A DNA stretch of 33,924 nt from positions 1-33,924 of IMG/VR virus record IMGVR_UViG_3300035662_000096; one strand, given 5' to 3'. Source of the DNA: a virus. Made by a program: the position numbers and the translations under genes. Numbering within the stretch: the stretch's first letter is position 1; every line of letters begins with the position of its first letter. The notes below the pieces were generated by a model. That model made no database searches, was not told the DNA's origin, and was given only the letters and a program-made list of their open reading frames with translations. Positions 1-8,082 of the stretch are shown here, piece after piece.

Positions 1-1214
1 ACCTCCGCTCCCGCAACACCGGATGGGGCCAGTCCGTCCTGCAGCTCATCTGGAACGCCTTCAAGCGCTACGAGACCGCGATGTCCGGCCTCGAGTCGAT
101 GACATCCGATTCAGACGTCTTCGTTCACAAGATCCCCGGACTGTTCAACCGTATCGCCGCCGGCAACGAGTCCGACCTGCGCAAGCGCCTTGAAGCCAAC
201 AATCTCAGCCGCAGCGTCTACGGCGGGATGGTTGTGGACGTCGAAGAAGACATCAGCTTCATCAACCGCGCGCTGAGCAACATCGCCACCGCGACCGACC
301 CCTTCATCAAGGATCTGCAAGCCGCCACCGGCTGGCCCGCTTCCATCCTCATGGGTGACTCTCCTGGCGGTCTCGGTAAGGAAGGCCGCTTCGAAGAACG
401 TGTCTGGTCGTCCCTCGTTGAGCAATGGCAAGAGGTCTACTGCCGCACCCCAATCACCGAGGTCTTCACCTACATCTTCGCCTCACGCGAAGGACCAACC
501 CGCGGTCGCATCCCCGAGTCCTGGTCGGTGATGTTCCCCTCGGTCTTCACCCAGACCGAGAAAGAGAAGGCGGAGCTCCACCAGCTCAAAGCCGCTTCAG
601 ACGCTCAGTACATCCAGCTCGGCGTTCTGAACCCCCTGGAAGTCCGCGAGTCCCGCTTCGGCGGCACCACGTACTCACTTGACACAAAACTCAACGAAGC
701 CGTCACCCAGCAGCTCATCGCCAGCACGGACGCCCAGTTCCAATCCCAGATGGCGGGCTACGACGCTCAACTGCAGGCCGCCGCGCAACCCCCGGCGCTC
801 CCCGAGGGCGAAGAAGCTCCAGCCGAAGGTGGCGCTGTTCTGCCCCCCGCCGAAGGCGACCGCGGCGACGCCCTCTATGCCGAGGCCGAAGGCCTGCGCA
901 TCGTCATCACACACCGCCGCGGCGACGTCGTAGCCGGCCCACTCGTCGGACCCGACGGCCAGCGCATCGACAGCAGCGCTGCAGCCCCTGTGCTGATCCT
1001 AGGCCCACACCGCACGCGCACCCGCAAGCTCTACCGAGCTCGTTTCGCTCTCGACAGCGCCATCACCGATGGCCCTTACACCACCGGCTTCAATTCACTC
1101 CGCGCCGCCAAAGTTGCAGTCCAGCACTTCTTCCCCGGTCAGAATGTGGCAGGGCTTTCACCAGTGCCCGACGCCGAGGCTGACGCCTTCCGCGCCTACA
1201 ACGAGGGGTACTGA
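1..1214 (+). CDS. Portal protein, 3' part (DUF1073/Acb1-N-like portal family)
   Basis: The reading frame is open from the first complete codon at base 3 to the TGA at 1212-1214, so the start lies upstream of the window. Portals form the dodecameric ring at the DNA-packaging vertex. The visible part has the clip/stem-like region of DUF1073-type portals: a GWGQSV segment, then MTSDSDVFVHKIPGL, an FIxRAL-type helix and ATGWPASILMGDSPGGL, followed by a helix and an FPSVF..TEKEKAE segment. The last ~110 residues after an Ala/Pro/Glu-rich linker are a less familiar extension (LRIVITHRRGDVVAGPL onward). The next gene starts 3 bases after the stop. The family call rests on remembered motif patterns and gene context, since MuF and capsid genes follow. 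An alternative would be a different portal superfamily, but portal itself is well supported. Confidence 0.75.
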   Translation, partial: LRSRNTGWGQSVLQLIWNAFKRYETAMSGLESMTSDSDVFVHKIPGLFNRIAAGNESDLRKRLEANNLSRSVYGGMVVDVEEDISFINRALSNIATATDPFIKDLQAATGWPASILMGDSPGGLGKEGRFEERVWSSLVEQWQEVYCRTPITEVFTYIFASREGPTRGRIPESWSVMFPSVFTQTEKEKAELHQLKAASDAQYIQLGVLNPLEVRESRFGGTTYSLDTKLNEAVTQQLIASTDAQFQSQMAGYDAQLQAAAQPPALPEGEEAPAEGGAVLPPAEGDRGDALYAEAEGLRIVITHRRGDVVAGPLVGPDGQRIDSSAAAPVLILGPHRTRTRKLYRARFALDSAITDGPYTTGFNSLRAAKVAVQHFFPGQNVAGLSPVPDAEADAFRAYNEGY

Positions 1215-1217
1215 CCA

Positions 1218-4200
1218 GTGACGCCACGCAACACCACTCCCGAAGGATTCCGCACCGCGGCTTACCTGGCGACAAAAGCTCGCCTCGACGCCACAGCCCG
1301 CAGCCGCACCGGTAAAACAGCCCGCGGCGTCGATTGCAACCCACCCAACGTCAAATGTGGCGGCCGTTGCATCCCACCCAACTGGGATTGCCGCCTAGAG
1401 GGCAAGGGCCCTGACCCCCACCTGCGCGCCGTCCGCACCGACCCCGTCAGTGGCCTGGCCAACATCGAGCGCGGCGTCAAGCGCCTAGGCAAGGGCGTCC
1501 GCAAAGGCAGCTTCTCCGAGATCGAGGGCGGCAAGCGCGCCATTGTCCGCGGCATCGTCAAAGCCACCCCGGGCGACCTGCAGCGCAAGAAGGCCCTCCA
1601 AGCCCAGCTCGAGCGCCGCGCCGGCGGCATCGCCGCTGCTCTCGCTGTAGTCGGCTTCGGTCTGTTCACCCACAGCCAACTCAAGAAGGCCCCCTTCTAC
1701 CGCGACGGCGTGGGCCGCCAGATCGACGACGCCGTTGCTGCCGGCATCAACCGCATCCTGGATGCCACCCCGGGCATCCGCGGAGCTCGCGCTGAACGCC
1801 GGGCAGCTGGTGCCGCCACCGCCGGGGCTGCGGCAGCCCGCGCCGCCGGCGAAGCCGCCACGGGTCCGGAAGCACTCAGCGCCGCGCTACTCCGCACTCC
1901 CACCGAGCTCGAGCGCCGCGCCACCGACTACGGCAACGCCCGCGTGCTGCTCAATCGCGTCGGCGCTGTCGACGTTGATGCAGCCGGCCGCGGTGCCAAC
2001 GCAGAAACCTGGCGGCAGCAGAGTCTCGAAGCCTTCTGGAGCACCAAGCGCACCAACGCTGCCGGCGCCGGTGATGGCAGTACCTTCTCCGAGCCCGCCA
2101 CCCACGAGTATCTGTCGCGGCAGTTCGGCTTTCGCCTGGGCGCCAGTGCTTCAGATACCGACGTCCGCCGCCAACTCACAAGCGCGCTGAACCGCGAGGC
2201 CGCCAGTCTGCAGGCCCTCGCCCGTCAGCAAGGCGTCAACATCAACGACGCCACTCAGCGCAGCCGTTTCCTTAACCGCCTCGTCGGCCCCAGCACTGCC
2301 AACTTCCCCGAGAACGTTCGCGAACGCGCTGTCGGCAACCTGAATCAGATCCTCGGTGCCGCTCCGCGCACCCGGGAAGCCGCAGTGAGCCGAACCGAGC
2401 TCGCTAACCGCATCTACCGCGAGACCCGAGACGGTTTCGACCAGTACTTCGGCCGCATCGCTGACGAAGTGCGCCAGACCCCGGGCGTCGCCATGCCCAC
2501 CGAGCAGCGCCGCGCCGGCTACAGCGACTTGCTCAACAGCGCCCGCATCGGCCACTCCCGCTACCTAGCCCAGCGCCTTGCAAAGCCCGATAACGTCACT
2601 AGCCGCATCGGGCAAGGCCTCAGCGACGCCATCTCCAAGGAGTACTTCGCTCGCCAGGTAAACGGAAGCAGCACTTTTAGCCTTTCGGATCGGGAGACGC
2701 GCACCGCTGCCTCCGAGCTCGCCGGTCGCGACATCACCGGCCTAGCTGATGCCACCCGCTACCTGCAGCAAAACGGCTTCGAGCGCCTCGTGCCCGTCCG
2801 TGCCGCAGCTCAACCCGCCACCGGAATCCGCGCTGCAGCTTCGGCTACCCCACCCCGAGTACGCCGCAGCTCCCAAGCACAGATCACCGACCTCGCCCGC
2901 TCCCTCCGCGAAGCCGCCCAGCGCCGCGGCGAGACCATGAGCCTCGAGGCCTCTTACCGCGCCGCCCGCTCCGAAATCACCCGCCGCCAACGCGGTGACG
3001 CCCGCATCGACGCCGAGGGAAAGCCCTGCGGCGCCTCGCACATCCCTAAGGCACACGAGTGCCGGAAGAGCGGAGGCGCCGCTGCAGCCGCACAGCCCAC
3101 CGAGAGCGGTAAGCCCTCGGCCCGCACCGGTGCAGCCCTAGCCGCCGCAGCCGCCGGCGCTGCTCTGACCGTCGGTGGCCTCCTCGCCTACAAGCAGCGC
3201 CAAACGCTGGTGCCGTCCCTCAGCCAGAAAGCCATCCGAGGCCTCTCGGCTCCACAGGTCAAAGAGGGCCTCGACAAGTTGCCTGAGAAGTTCCGCGATC
3301 CTGCGCGTCAGTTAGTCGGCGATGCCAAGCTCGCCGCCGCCCACATGGCGCTCCGTGCTCAGGGCTCGCAGATTCGTGCTGTCGACATCAAGAACAACTT
3401 CTCCACCTGGGTGACCCCCAACGGCACACACCTTTCGGTGGGGTCCATCGGCGACAGCCTTCTGACTTTTGGTGCAGAGCGCAAAGGCAACGTCAGCAAG
3501 TTCCCTCAGTACGGCCTCGGCTTCACGATCGACAGCAAGTACGACGCTGCCGGTGGCATGCCCAGCGCCCAGGCCAAGCAGCTGATCCGCACAACCAAGG
3601 CGATGTACCAATCGCAACTGGAGATGCTCCCCGAGAACGCTGTCCTCTTCGCAGTCCCCCACAAGGACGATGGCAAAGGCGCCAAGCGTAAATCGATCTA
3701 CGAAGGCATGGGCTTCCAGGCCATCACTGGGTTGAAGACCGACCGCCTGTGGGCGCTGAAGAACCAGGGCAAGTTCACCAAGATCCCGGAGGAGCAGATG
3801 GGCTACATGGCGGGGCTGATCCGGGGAGACCGTGCCGACGCAGCTACAGGCAAACCCTGCGGTGCTTCTCACATACCCAAAGCACACAACTGCAGCAAGA
3901 CTGCTGGAGGCATAGCGACCGCAAAAAAGCCTAAAGAGGGTAGTAGCAATAAGCGCTTAGCCCTCGCCGCTGCCGCTGCCGGTGCTGCTGCCTTAGCGAT
4001 CACCGCCCCCGCATGGACACCAGCTGCCCAACGCATACTCAATAACGCGAAGCCATTCGATAAGAACAACCCCCCTCAGGGAGCCAAATACCTCACCGAG
4101 GGCGTTAGCGGCCGCACCTGGATCTCGCAGGACGATAAGTACGTAATTAAGACGCCTAAAGGTAAAGTAGATAAAGCAGCGTTCGCTAACGAGGTAAACA

Positions 4201-4664
4201 CACAGAACGCCCTGTACGCTGCAGGTATCAGCGTTCCTAAAATCCACAACGCAGATCCGACTAAAGGCGTAGTCATGATGGACTACCTAAAAGGCTACGA
4301 CACTGTTAAATCGCTTACATCTGAGCAGCGCGGTAAAGCTGTACAAGGAGCTTTACGTGAAGTAGAAAAGATGCACCGTCTAGGCTATTCCCATGGTGAT
4401 CTACACATGGGTAATGTCCTAACTAAAGGCAATGACGTAAAGCTAATCGACTTCGGTAATGCCGGCGCTACAGCTAAAAACGGGTTATCTGATATTAACA
4501 GCTTACTAAGCGCAGCAAAAGACACGAATACGCCGCTATACACCGCAATGGTAAACCGCAAAAAAGCACTACAAACAAAGATAAGCAAAGGAGAAGCACT
4601 TACTCAAAAAGACTTGCTAGCGTTTCACGAAGCAGTACGTCAAGACTTACGGCGTTCCACCTAA
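1218..4664 (+). CDS. Giant modular head-associated protein with repeated Cys tags, acetyltransferase-like and kinase-like domains
   Basis: 1148 residues from a GTG start, 3 bases after portal. Three modules are visible, each opened by a cysteine tag with identical spacing and a nearby Ala-rich hydrophobic stretch. Module 1: C40, C47, C51, C58; hydrophobic ~135-151; then a long helical Ala/Arg-rich region to ~600. Module 2: C604 and C615; hydrophobic ~637-658; then ~660-870 with a YEGMGF motif near 828 that recalls the end of GNAT acetyltransferases. Module 3: C881 and C892; hydrophobic ~913-935; then a kinase-like domain ~955-1148 with K978, E992, HGDLHMGN (D1061, N1066) and DFG (D1078). DNA for module 3 is AT-richer than the rest. 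It sits between portal and MuF and overlaps MuF by one base (TAATG), which suggests a virion or ejected protein. The overall function is unknown. The kinase call is fairly strong and the GNAT call weak. Confidence 0.8.
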   Translation: MTPRNTTPEGFRTAAYLATKARLDATARSRTGKTARGVDCNPPNVKCGGRCIPPNWDCRLEGKGPDPHLRAVRTDPVSGLANIERGVKRLGKGVRKGSFSEIEGGKRAIVRGIVKATPGDLQRKKALQAQLERRAGGIAAALAVVGFGLFTHSQLKKAPFYRDGVGRQIDDAVAAGINRILDATPGIRGARAERRAAGAATAGAAAARAAGEAATGPEALSAALLRTPTELERRATDYGNARVLLNRVGAVDVDAAGRGANAETWRQQSLEAFWSTKRTNAAGAGDGSTFSEPATHEYLSRQFGFRLGASASDTDVRRQLTSALNREAASLQALARQQGVNINDATQRSRFLNRLVGPSTANFPENVRERAVGNLNQILGAAPRTREAAVSRTELANRIYRETRDGFDQYFGRIADEVRQTPGVAMPTEQRRAGYSDLLNSARIGHSRYLAQRLAKPDNVTSRIGQGLSDAISKEYFARQVNGSSTFSLSDRETRTAASELAGRDITGLADATRYLQQNGFERLVPVRAAAQPATGIRAAASATPPRVRRSSQAQITDLARSLREAAQRRGETMSLEASYRAARSEITRRQRGDARIDAEGKPCGASHIPKAHECRKSGGAAAAAQPTESGKPSARTGAALAAAAAGAALTVGGLLAYKQRQTLVPSLSQKAIRGLSAPQVKEGLDKLPEKFRDPARQLVGDAKLAAAHMALRAQGSQIRAVDIKNNFSTWVTPNGTHLSVGSIGDSLLTFGAERKGNVSKFPQYGLGFTIDSKYDAAGGMPSAQAKQLIRTTKAMYQSQLEMLPENAVLFAVPHKDDGKGAKRKSIYEGMGFQAITGLKTDRLWALKNQGKFTKIPEEQMGYMAGLIRGDRADAATGKPCGASHIPKAHNCSKTAGGIATAKKPKEGSSNKRLALAAAAAGAAALAITAPAWTPAAQRILNNAKPFDKNNPPQGAKYLTEGVSGRTWISQDDKYVIKTPKGKVDKAAFANEVNTQNALYAAGISVPKIHNADPTKGVVMMDYLKGYDTVKSLTSEQRGKAVQGALREVEKMHRLGYSHGDLHMGNVLTKGNDVKLIDFGNAGATAKNGLSDINSLLSAAKDTNTPLYTAMVNRKKALQTKISKGEALTQKDLLAFHEAVRQDLRRST

Positions 4665-5527
4665 TGCAACTCCTTGAGCGCTACAACGCCGCCCTGCGTC
4701 GCTCCGAGGACGTCTCCATCGCCCAGCTCAATCGCATCCTCGACAGCAGCTTCAATCGCCTCCTCCGCCGCACCCGCATTCAGCTGCGCAGCGGCACGCC
4801 AGCCGCCGACCGCAACGTCGTTCTCCTCCAAGAGTTCCGCCAGCTGATCCCCGCCTTCCGCCCGGACCGCACTGACGGCTACGACCGTGTCCTACGTAGC
4901 CTCCTGCGCAGCTCCGAACGCAGTGGCACCGGCGTCGCCCGAGAACTTCTGCGCGACATCGCCCCCGGCCGCCGGCGCATCGACGTTTCCATCCCCATCG
5001 AGGCCACCGTGGCCGCTGCAGCTCAGGCCCGTGGCTACCTCCGCCGCCACGGTGAAGCTTTTGCCACCACCGCCACCGAGCTCGTCGCCCAGGGCATCGC
5101 CGAAGGCCGCCCCACCGACGCCATCACCAACGACCTGCGCCTGCGCCTCGGTGTTGTGAAATCGAGGGCGGACGTGATCACCCGCACGGAATCACTTCGT
5201 GCCTACAACGCCGCCAGCAATCAGTACTACGCAGCGAACGGCATCGATCTCGTGATGTGGTACGCCACCAGCGACGATCGAACCTGCCCCGTCTGCAATG
5301 CCCGGGCGGGCCGCATCTACAAGCGTGCTAGTACAAACGCACCGGCGCACCCGCGCTGCCGCTGCTACCTAGCACCCTGGGACCCCGAGATTGCCGCCAT
5401 CGACCCCGAGTACGCATCCCTACCCCGCCGCCACCGCGAAGAAGTCTCCCGGGTAGCGACCGTCGGCCCTGCTGACCTCAACAAAGCCGCAGTATTCGAG
5501 CAGTTCGCCCCTCAGCCATTCGATTGA
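4664..5527 (+). CDS. Phage head morphogenesis protein, Mu gpF-like (MuF)
   Basis: 287 residues; the ATG overlaps the previous stop (TAATG at 4662-4666), implying translational coupling. The C-terminal third carries the MuF signature: VITRTESLRAYN, a WYAT..DRTCPVC segment (C208, C211), and an HPRCRC segment (H229, C232, C234), which together resemble a small metal-binding site. The N-terminal ~150 residues are helical. MuF proteins are minor head proteins made next to portal and needed for head assembly or carried inside the head. In some phages MuF is fused to toxin or enzyme domains; here it is not, but the preceding gene in the same unit carries enzyme-like domains. The stop codon TGA shares the palindrome TGATCA with the stop of the convergent gene at 5528-5767. 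Confidence 0.9.
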   Translation: MQLLERYNAALRRSEDVSIAQLNRILDSSFNRLLRRTRIQLRSGTPAADRNVVLLQEFRQLIPAFRPDRTDGYDRVLRSLLRSSERSGTGVARELLRDIAPGRRRIDVSIPIEATVAAAAQARGYLRRHGEAFATTATELVAQGIAEGRPTDAITNDLRLRLGVVKSRADVITRTESLRAYNAASNQYYAANGIDLVMWYATSDDRTCPVCNARAGRIYKRASTNAPAHPRCRCYLAPWDPEIAAIDPEYASLPRRHREEVSRVATVGPADLNKAAVFEQFAPQPFD

Positions 5528-5767
5528 TCAGCCCAGAAAGCGCCGCTTGGCTTTGTCGAGAGCGACATTTGCACCAGTACCTGCCACACCAGATGGAAAG
5601 AACAGCGCAGCTGTAGTCATCCACCTATCGAGGCACGCGTTAGCGCTACCTCTGTTCAATAGGTTAGGTAGCTCACACGAACCTACAAAGAAAGTAGCAA
5701 ATACAAGCTGTCCAATCAGCAACCCAGAAGTTGCACCACTCCCAGCGACCAGTCGAAGCAAGTTCAT
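5528..5767 (-). CDS. Small predicted membrane protein on the opposite strand (moron-like)
   Basis: 79 residues from ATG (complement of 5765-5767) to TGA (complement of 5528-5530). Two hydrophobic segments are visible, ~12-29 (GLLIGQLVFATFFVG) and ~48-70, with a conserved-looking CLDRWM between them and a basic end (DKAKRRFLG), so an inner-membrane hairpin is plausible. I prefer this strand over the overlapping plus-strand frame (5547-5774) because its composition is membrane-protein-like, while the plus frame has no recognisable pattern. It is convergent with the MuF gene and fills the only gap in the plus-strand head cluster here. A single oppositely oriented gene with its own possible promoter fits a moron. 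Function unknown. Confidence 0.55.
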   Translation of the reverse strand: MNLLRLVAGSGATSGLLIGQLVFATFFVGSCELPNLLNRGSANACLDRWMTTAALFFPSGVAGTGANVALDKAKRRFLG

Positions 5768-5801
5768 GGTTTAGACCCACAGTTGCTTCAGCCTATCGGC
5801 C

Positions 5802-5832
5802 CCTATAGCACAGAGCAGCTACGCTGTGTGAA
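5802..5832 (-). promoter_or_regulatory. Possible sigma70-type promoter for the 5528-5767 minus-strand gene
   Basis: Read on the minus strand, TTCACA (complement of 5827-5832; 5 of 6 matches to TTGACA) is followed after 19 bases by TATAGG (complement of 5802-5807; 4 of 6 matches to TATAAT), about 35 bases ahead of the ATG at 5767. The spacer is longer than ideal. An independent promoter would be expected for a gene facing against the operon, but this is only a consensus match by eye. Confidence 0.25.
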
Positions 5833-5854
5833 GCAATACTCGGGGCTCTTAGCC

Positions 5855-6580
5855 ATGCCCGCCACCGCCCGCCGCTCCAAATCCGAGGCCTACGAGAAGG
5901 GCATCCGCGAAGGCCGCGCCATGGCCGCCCGCTCCCGCAACATCGAGCCCGAGGAGGGCGAAGAGGAAGAAGAGGAGATGGACATGGCCATGCAGCCTGG
6001 CTATTCACGCAAGCGCAGCGCTAAGGGCGCCAAGGCGACCAAGGCGCCCATGGATGGCGCCTACGGCAAGAAGCCCATGGACGCCGAGTGCGGTTGCAGC
6101 AGCAAAAAGGGTGGCAAATGTGATGGCAACTGCGGCTCGATGCGCAAGCGCGGCGACTCGCTCAGCCCCCTGGAGTACCTCGATGCCTGCGAGCTCGGCA
6201 TTCAGGACCGCAGCACCACCTACATCCGCGCCCGCCTCGACGCCGCTGAGCGTCTGGACCTGAAGTGTGGCAAAGGCTCCATCTCCGAGGGCGAAAAGTG
6301 CACCAAAGGTGCGGCGCAGAAGGTAAACCCTGTTCAAAAAGTGGTGCGAGCCTATAAGCGCAATCGTGCGAACAGCCGAGCAGCACAGGCTGAGATTAAA
6401 GCTATGAATCCTAAGTGGAAGAAACAGTACGAAAAAGCGAAAGCTAAAGGAGCTTCACGTCAGGAGCTGACTAATCTTTCCATTAAACAAGCAGGGGAAA
6501 TAGACAAAATCCTACGAAAAAACACCTCTAATGTATGGGCGGATGGCTTCTCCTCCAGCTCCAGCACCTACGACGTCTGA
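5855..6580 (+). CDS. Cysteine-tagged basic protein of the head accessory cluster, function unknown
   Basis: 241 residues from ATG 5855. The frame extends up to a TTG at 5783, but those extra codons lie in the divergent intergenic region, so I use the ATG. Order of features: basic N-terminus; a run of acidic residues ~31-41; Lys/Ala-rich stretch; a Cys cluster (C79, C81, C89, C93); helix; then the tag RLDLKCGKGSISEGEKCTKG with C138 and C149; a Lys-rich helical C-terminal region; and a terminal NVWADGF peptide (W228). The tag is almost identical to that of the next gene, and its Cys spacing matches the 1148-residue protein. DNA from ~6340 to 6540 is AT-richer than its flanks, suggesting recombined sequence. 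No enzyme motif seen. A DNA-interacting or head-internal protein is possible but unproven. Confidence 0.7.
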   Translation: MPATARRSKSEAYEKGIREGRAMAARSRNIEPEEGEEEEEEMDMAMQPGYSRKRSAKGAKATKAPMDGAYGKKPMDAECGCSSKKGGKCDGNCGSMRKRGDSLSPLEYLDACELGIQDRSTTYIRARLDAAERLDLKCGKGSISEGEKCTKGAAQKVNPVQKVVRAYKRNRANSRAAQAEIKAMNPKWKKQYEKAKAKGASRQELTNLSIKQAGEIDKILRKNTSNVWADGFSSSSSTYDV

Positions 6581-6583
6581 GCC

Positions 6584-7327
6584 ATGACCCTCACTCCCGG
6601 CACCCTCCGTCTCGACCTCAAATGTGGCCGCGGATCCATCTCCGAGGGCGAAAAGTGCACCAAAGGTGCCGCGCAGAAGGTACAGCCACAGCAGTACAAG
6701 CGCGGCAACGTCACCCCTAACACCAAAGCCGCCCAGCGTCTCCGCACCGCTGCAAACGTCGCAGCGGCCGCCGGTGCCCTCGCGCCTCTCGCTGGTCTGG
6801 CCGCAGGCGGCGGTTCAGGCCTGGTCGCCGGTTTTGGCGCGGCCAGCACTGCGTTCAAAGCAGCCGGCGCCCTCAACACCTTTGCCAAAGCACAAGAAAC
6901 CAGCAGTGCAGCAGGCAAAGCTCGCCTGAAGAAGGAAGCCACCTTCCGCGCAATCAGCGCAGGCGGCAGCGCCATCGGCACCGCCGTAGGCGCCGCCTCC
7001 ATGGCCCGGACAGCACGTCGCTCCAACCAGCGCGCCTCCTTGGAGCGCCTCTATCGCGGCCCCTCCGCCCGGCGCCCACCCGGTCTCGACTCCGAGGCAG
7101 CTGACGCAGAGTCCCGCATGGACCCCCGCGGCACCAAAGTCGCTGCCATGGAAGCTGAGCTTGCCAAGCAAGCCGCAGCCCGCGGCCTTAAGGGCGCCCG
7201 CGCCGAGGCCTACATCTACGGCACCCTCAACAAGATGGGCTACAAGCAGGGCAGCAAGACCACCCGCAAGGGCGCTGCCAAAGCCAAGCGCAGCGACTCC
7301 ATCTGGGCCGCCGGCTTCGACGCATGA
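6584..7327 (+). CDS. Cysteine-tagged Ala/Gly-rich hydrophobic protein, function unknown
   Basis: 247 residues; ATG 3 bases after the previous stop. The N-terminus MTLTPGTLRLDLKCG runs directly into the CG-x3-I-x5-C tag (C14, C25), followed by a long Ala/Gly-rich hydrophobic region ~47-83 that could span or insert into a membrane, then basic helices. It ends exactly at DSIWAAGFDA, matching tags in both neighbouring genes. The order tag then hydrophobic segment then basic domain repeats the module plan of the 1148-residue protein, here as a free-standing unit. Its stop overlaps the next start (ATGA). No enzymatic motif seen. A virion-internal or membrane-penetrating protein is a reasonable guess only. 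Confidence 0.7.
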   Translation: MTLTPGTLRLDLKCGRGSISEGEKCTKGAAQKVQPQQYKRGNVTPNTKAAQRLRTAANVAAAAGALAPLAGLAAGGGSGLVAGFGAASTAFKAAGALNTFAKAQETSSAAGKARLKKEATFRAISAGGSAIGTAVGAASMARTARRSNQRASLERLYRGPSARRPPGLDSEAADAESRMDPRGTKVAAMEAELAKQAAARGLKGARAEAYIYGTLNKMGYKQGSKTTRKGAAKAKRSDSIWAAGFDA

Positions 7328-8061
7328 ACCTCACCCCCGCGACGCTGCGCCTCCGCTCTGACGCTCGCGGGGTGGTTTTCGTCGACGCCAAACTGCACGC
7401 CGCCGTCAAAGCCGAGGCCAGACGCAAGTTCAAGATCTATCCGAGCGCCTACGCCAACGCTTGGATGGTCCGCGAGTACAAAAAGCGCGGCGGCACCTTC
7501 CGCAACGACGCCCTCGACAAGTGGTTCAAGGAGAAATGGGTGCGCATGAGCGGCACCGGCCGCATCCTCGGCCCTTGCGGCGACCGCACCGAGGGCGAAG
7601 GCAAGCCCAAATGCCTCCCGGCCGCCAAAGCCATGGCGCTCTCCCCCGCTGAGCGCCGCCGCCTCGTCGCCCGCAAGCGCCGCGAAGACCCACGCAAGGA
7701 GCGCACCGGCGCCCCCGTCATGGTGAGCTCCAAAACCGACGTCTGGGCAGCCGGCTTTGATGCCGAGGACGGCAAGAAGTACACCAAAAAGGTCCGCGAC
7801 CCCGAGACCGGCCGCACCCGCACCGTCCGCTACGGCGCAAAGGGCTACAAAATCGCCCCGGGCACCGACAAGGGCGACCGCTACTGCGCTCGCAGCTTCG
7901 GTGACATGAAATCCGAGGGCTACAACTGCGCCGGCGCCGAGCGCAACACCCCGCTCTGCCTCTCCCGTGCTAAATGGCGCTGCTCCGGTAAGACCAGCCG
8001 CCGCGACGAGGGCCTTACGCCGGCAACCCTTCGGCACCCCTCTATAGCCCTCGTAGCCTGA
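7324..8061 (+). CDS. Basic Cys-containing phage protein (DUF5872-like), function unknown
   Basis: 245 residues, start overlapping the previous stop (ATGA at 7324-7327). The N-terminal ~75 residues (AYANAWMVREYKKRGG, then a GxW-rich stretch) resemble a small basic domain I associate with DUF5872. Next comes a CGDRTEGEGKPKC segment, a basic helix, and SKTDVWAAGFDAEDGKKY with W141. The C-terminal region is Cys-rich (YCARSFGDMKSEGYNC, then PLCLSRAKWRCSGKTSRR) and may bind zinc. LTPATLR occurs at both ends (residues 3-9 and 231-237) with different codons. It shares these tags with the two preceding genes. High positive charge suggests nucleic-acid contact. Role unknown. Confidence 0.7.
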   Translation: MNLTPATLRLRSDARGVVFVDAKLHAAVKAEARRKFKIYPSAYANAWMVREYKKRGGTFRNDALDKWFKEKWVRMSGTGRILGPCGDRTEGEGKPKCLPAAKAMALSPAERRRLVARKRREDPRKERTGAPVMVSSKTDVWAAGFDAEDGKKYTKKVRDPETGRTRTVRYGAKGYKIAPGTDKGDRYCARSFGDMKSEGYNCAGAERNTPLCLSRAKWRCSGKTSRRDEGLTPATLRHPSIALVA

Positions 8062-8077
8062 TAGCAACAGCGCTATC
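8060..8077 (+). other. Small hairpin at the junction between the 7324 and 8083 genes
   Basis: GATAGC (8060-8065) and GCTATC (8072-8077) form a perfect 6-bp stem with a 6-base loop, overlapping the stop codon of one gene and ending 5 bases before the GTG start of the next. There is no U tract, so it is not a standard terminator. It could affect translation of the 8083 gene or mRNA processing, or be chance. Confidence 0.25.
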
Positions 8078-8082
8078 TACCC

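Noticed and set aside
5547-5774. 75-residue plus-strand frame opposite the small membrane protein
   Set aside because: Its composition is not protein-like compared with the two-segment hydrophobic product of the minus strand; kept only as an alternative.
7612-7616. CGDRTEGEGKPKC in the 7324 gene as a sixth Cys tag
   Set aside because: The cysteines are 12 apart instead of 11 and the central Ile is missing, so it was not counted with the other five.
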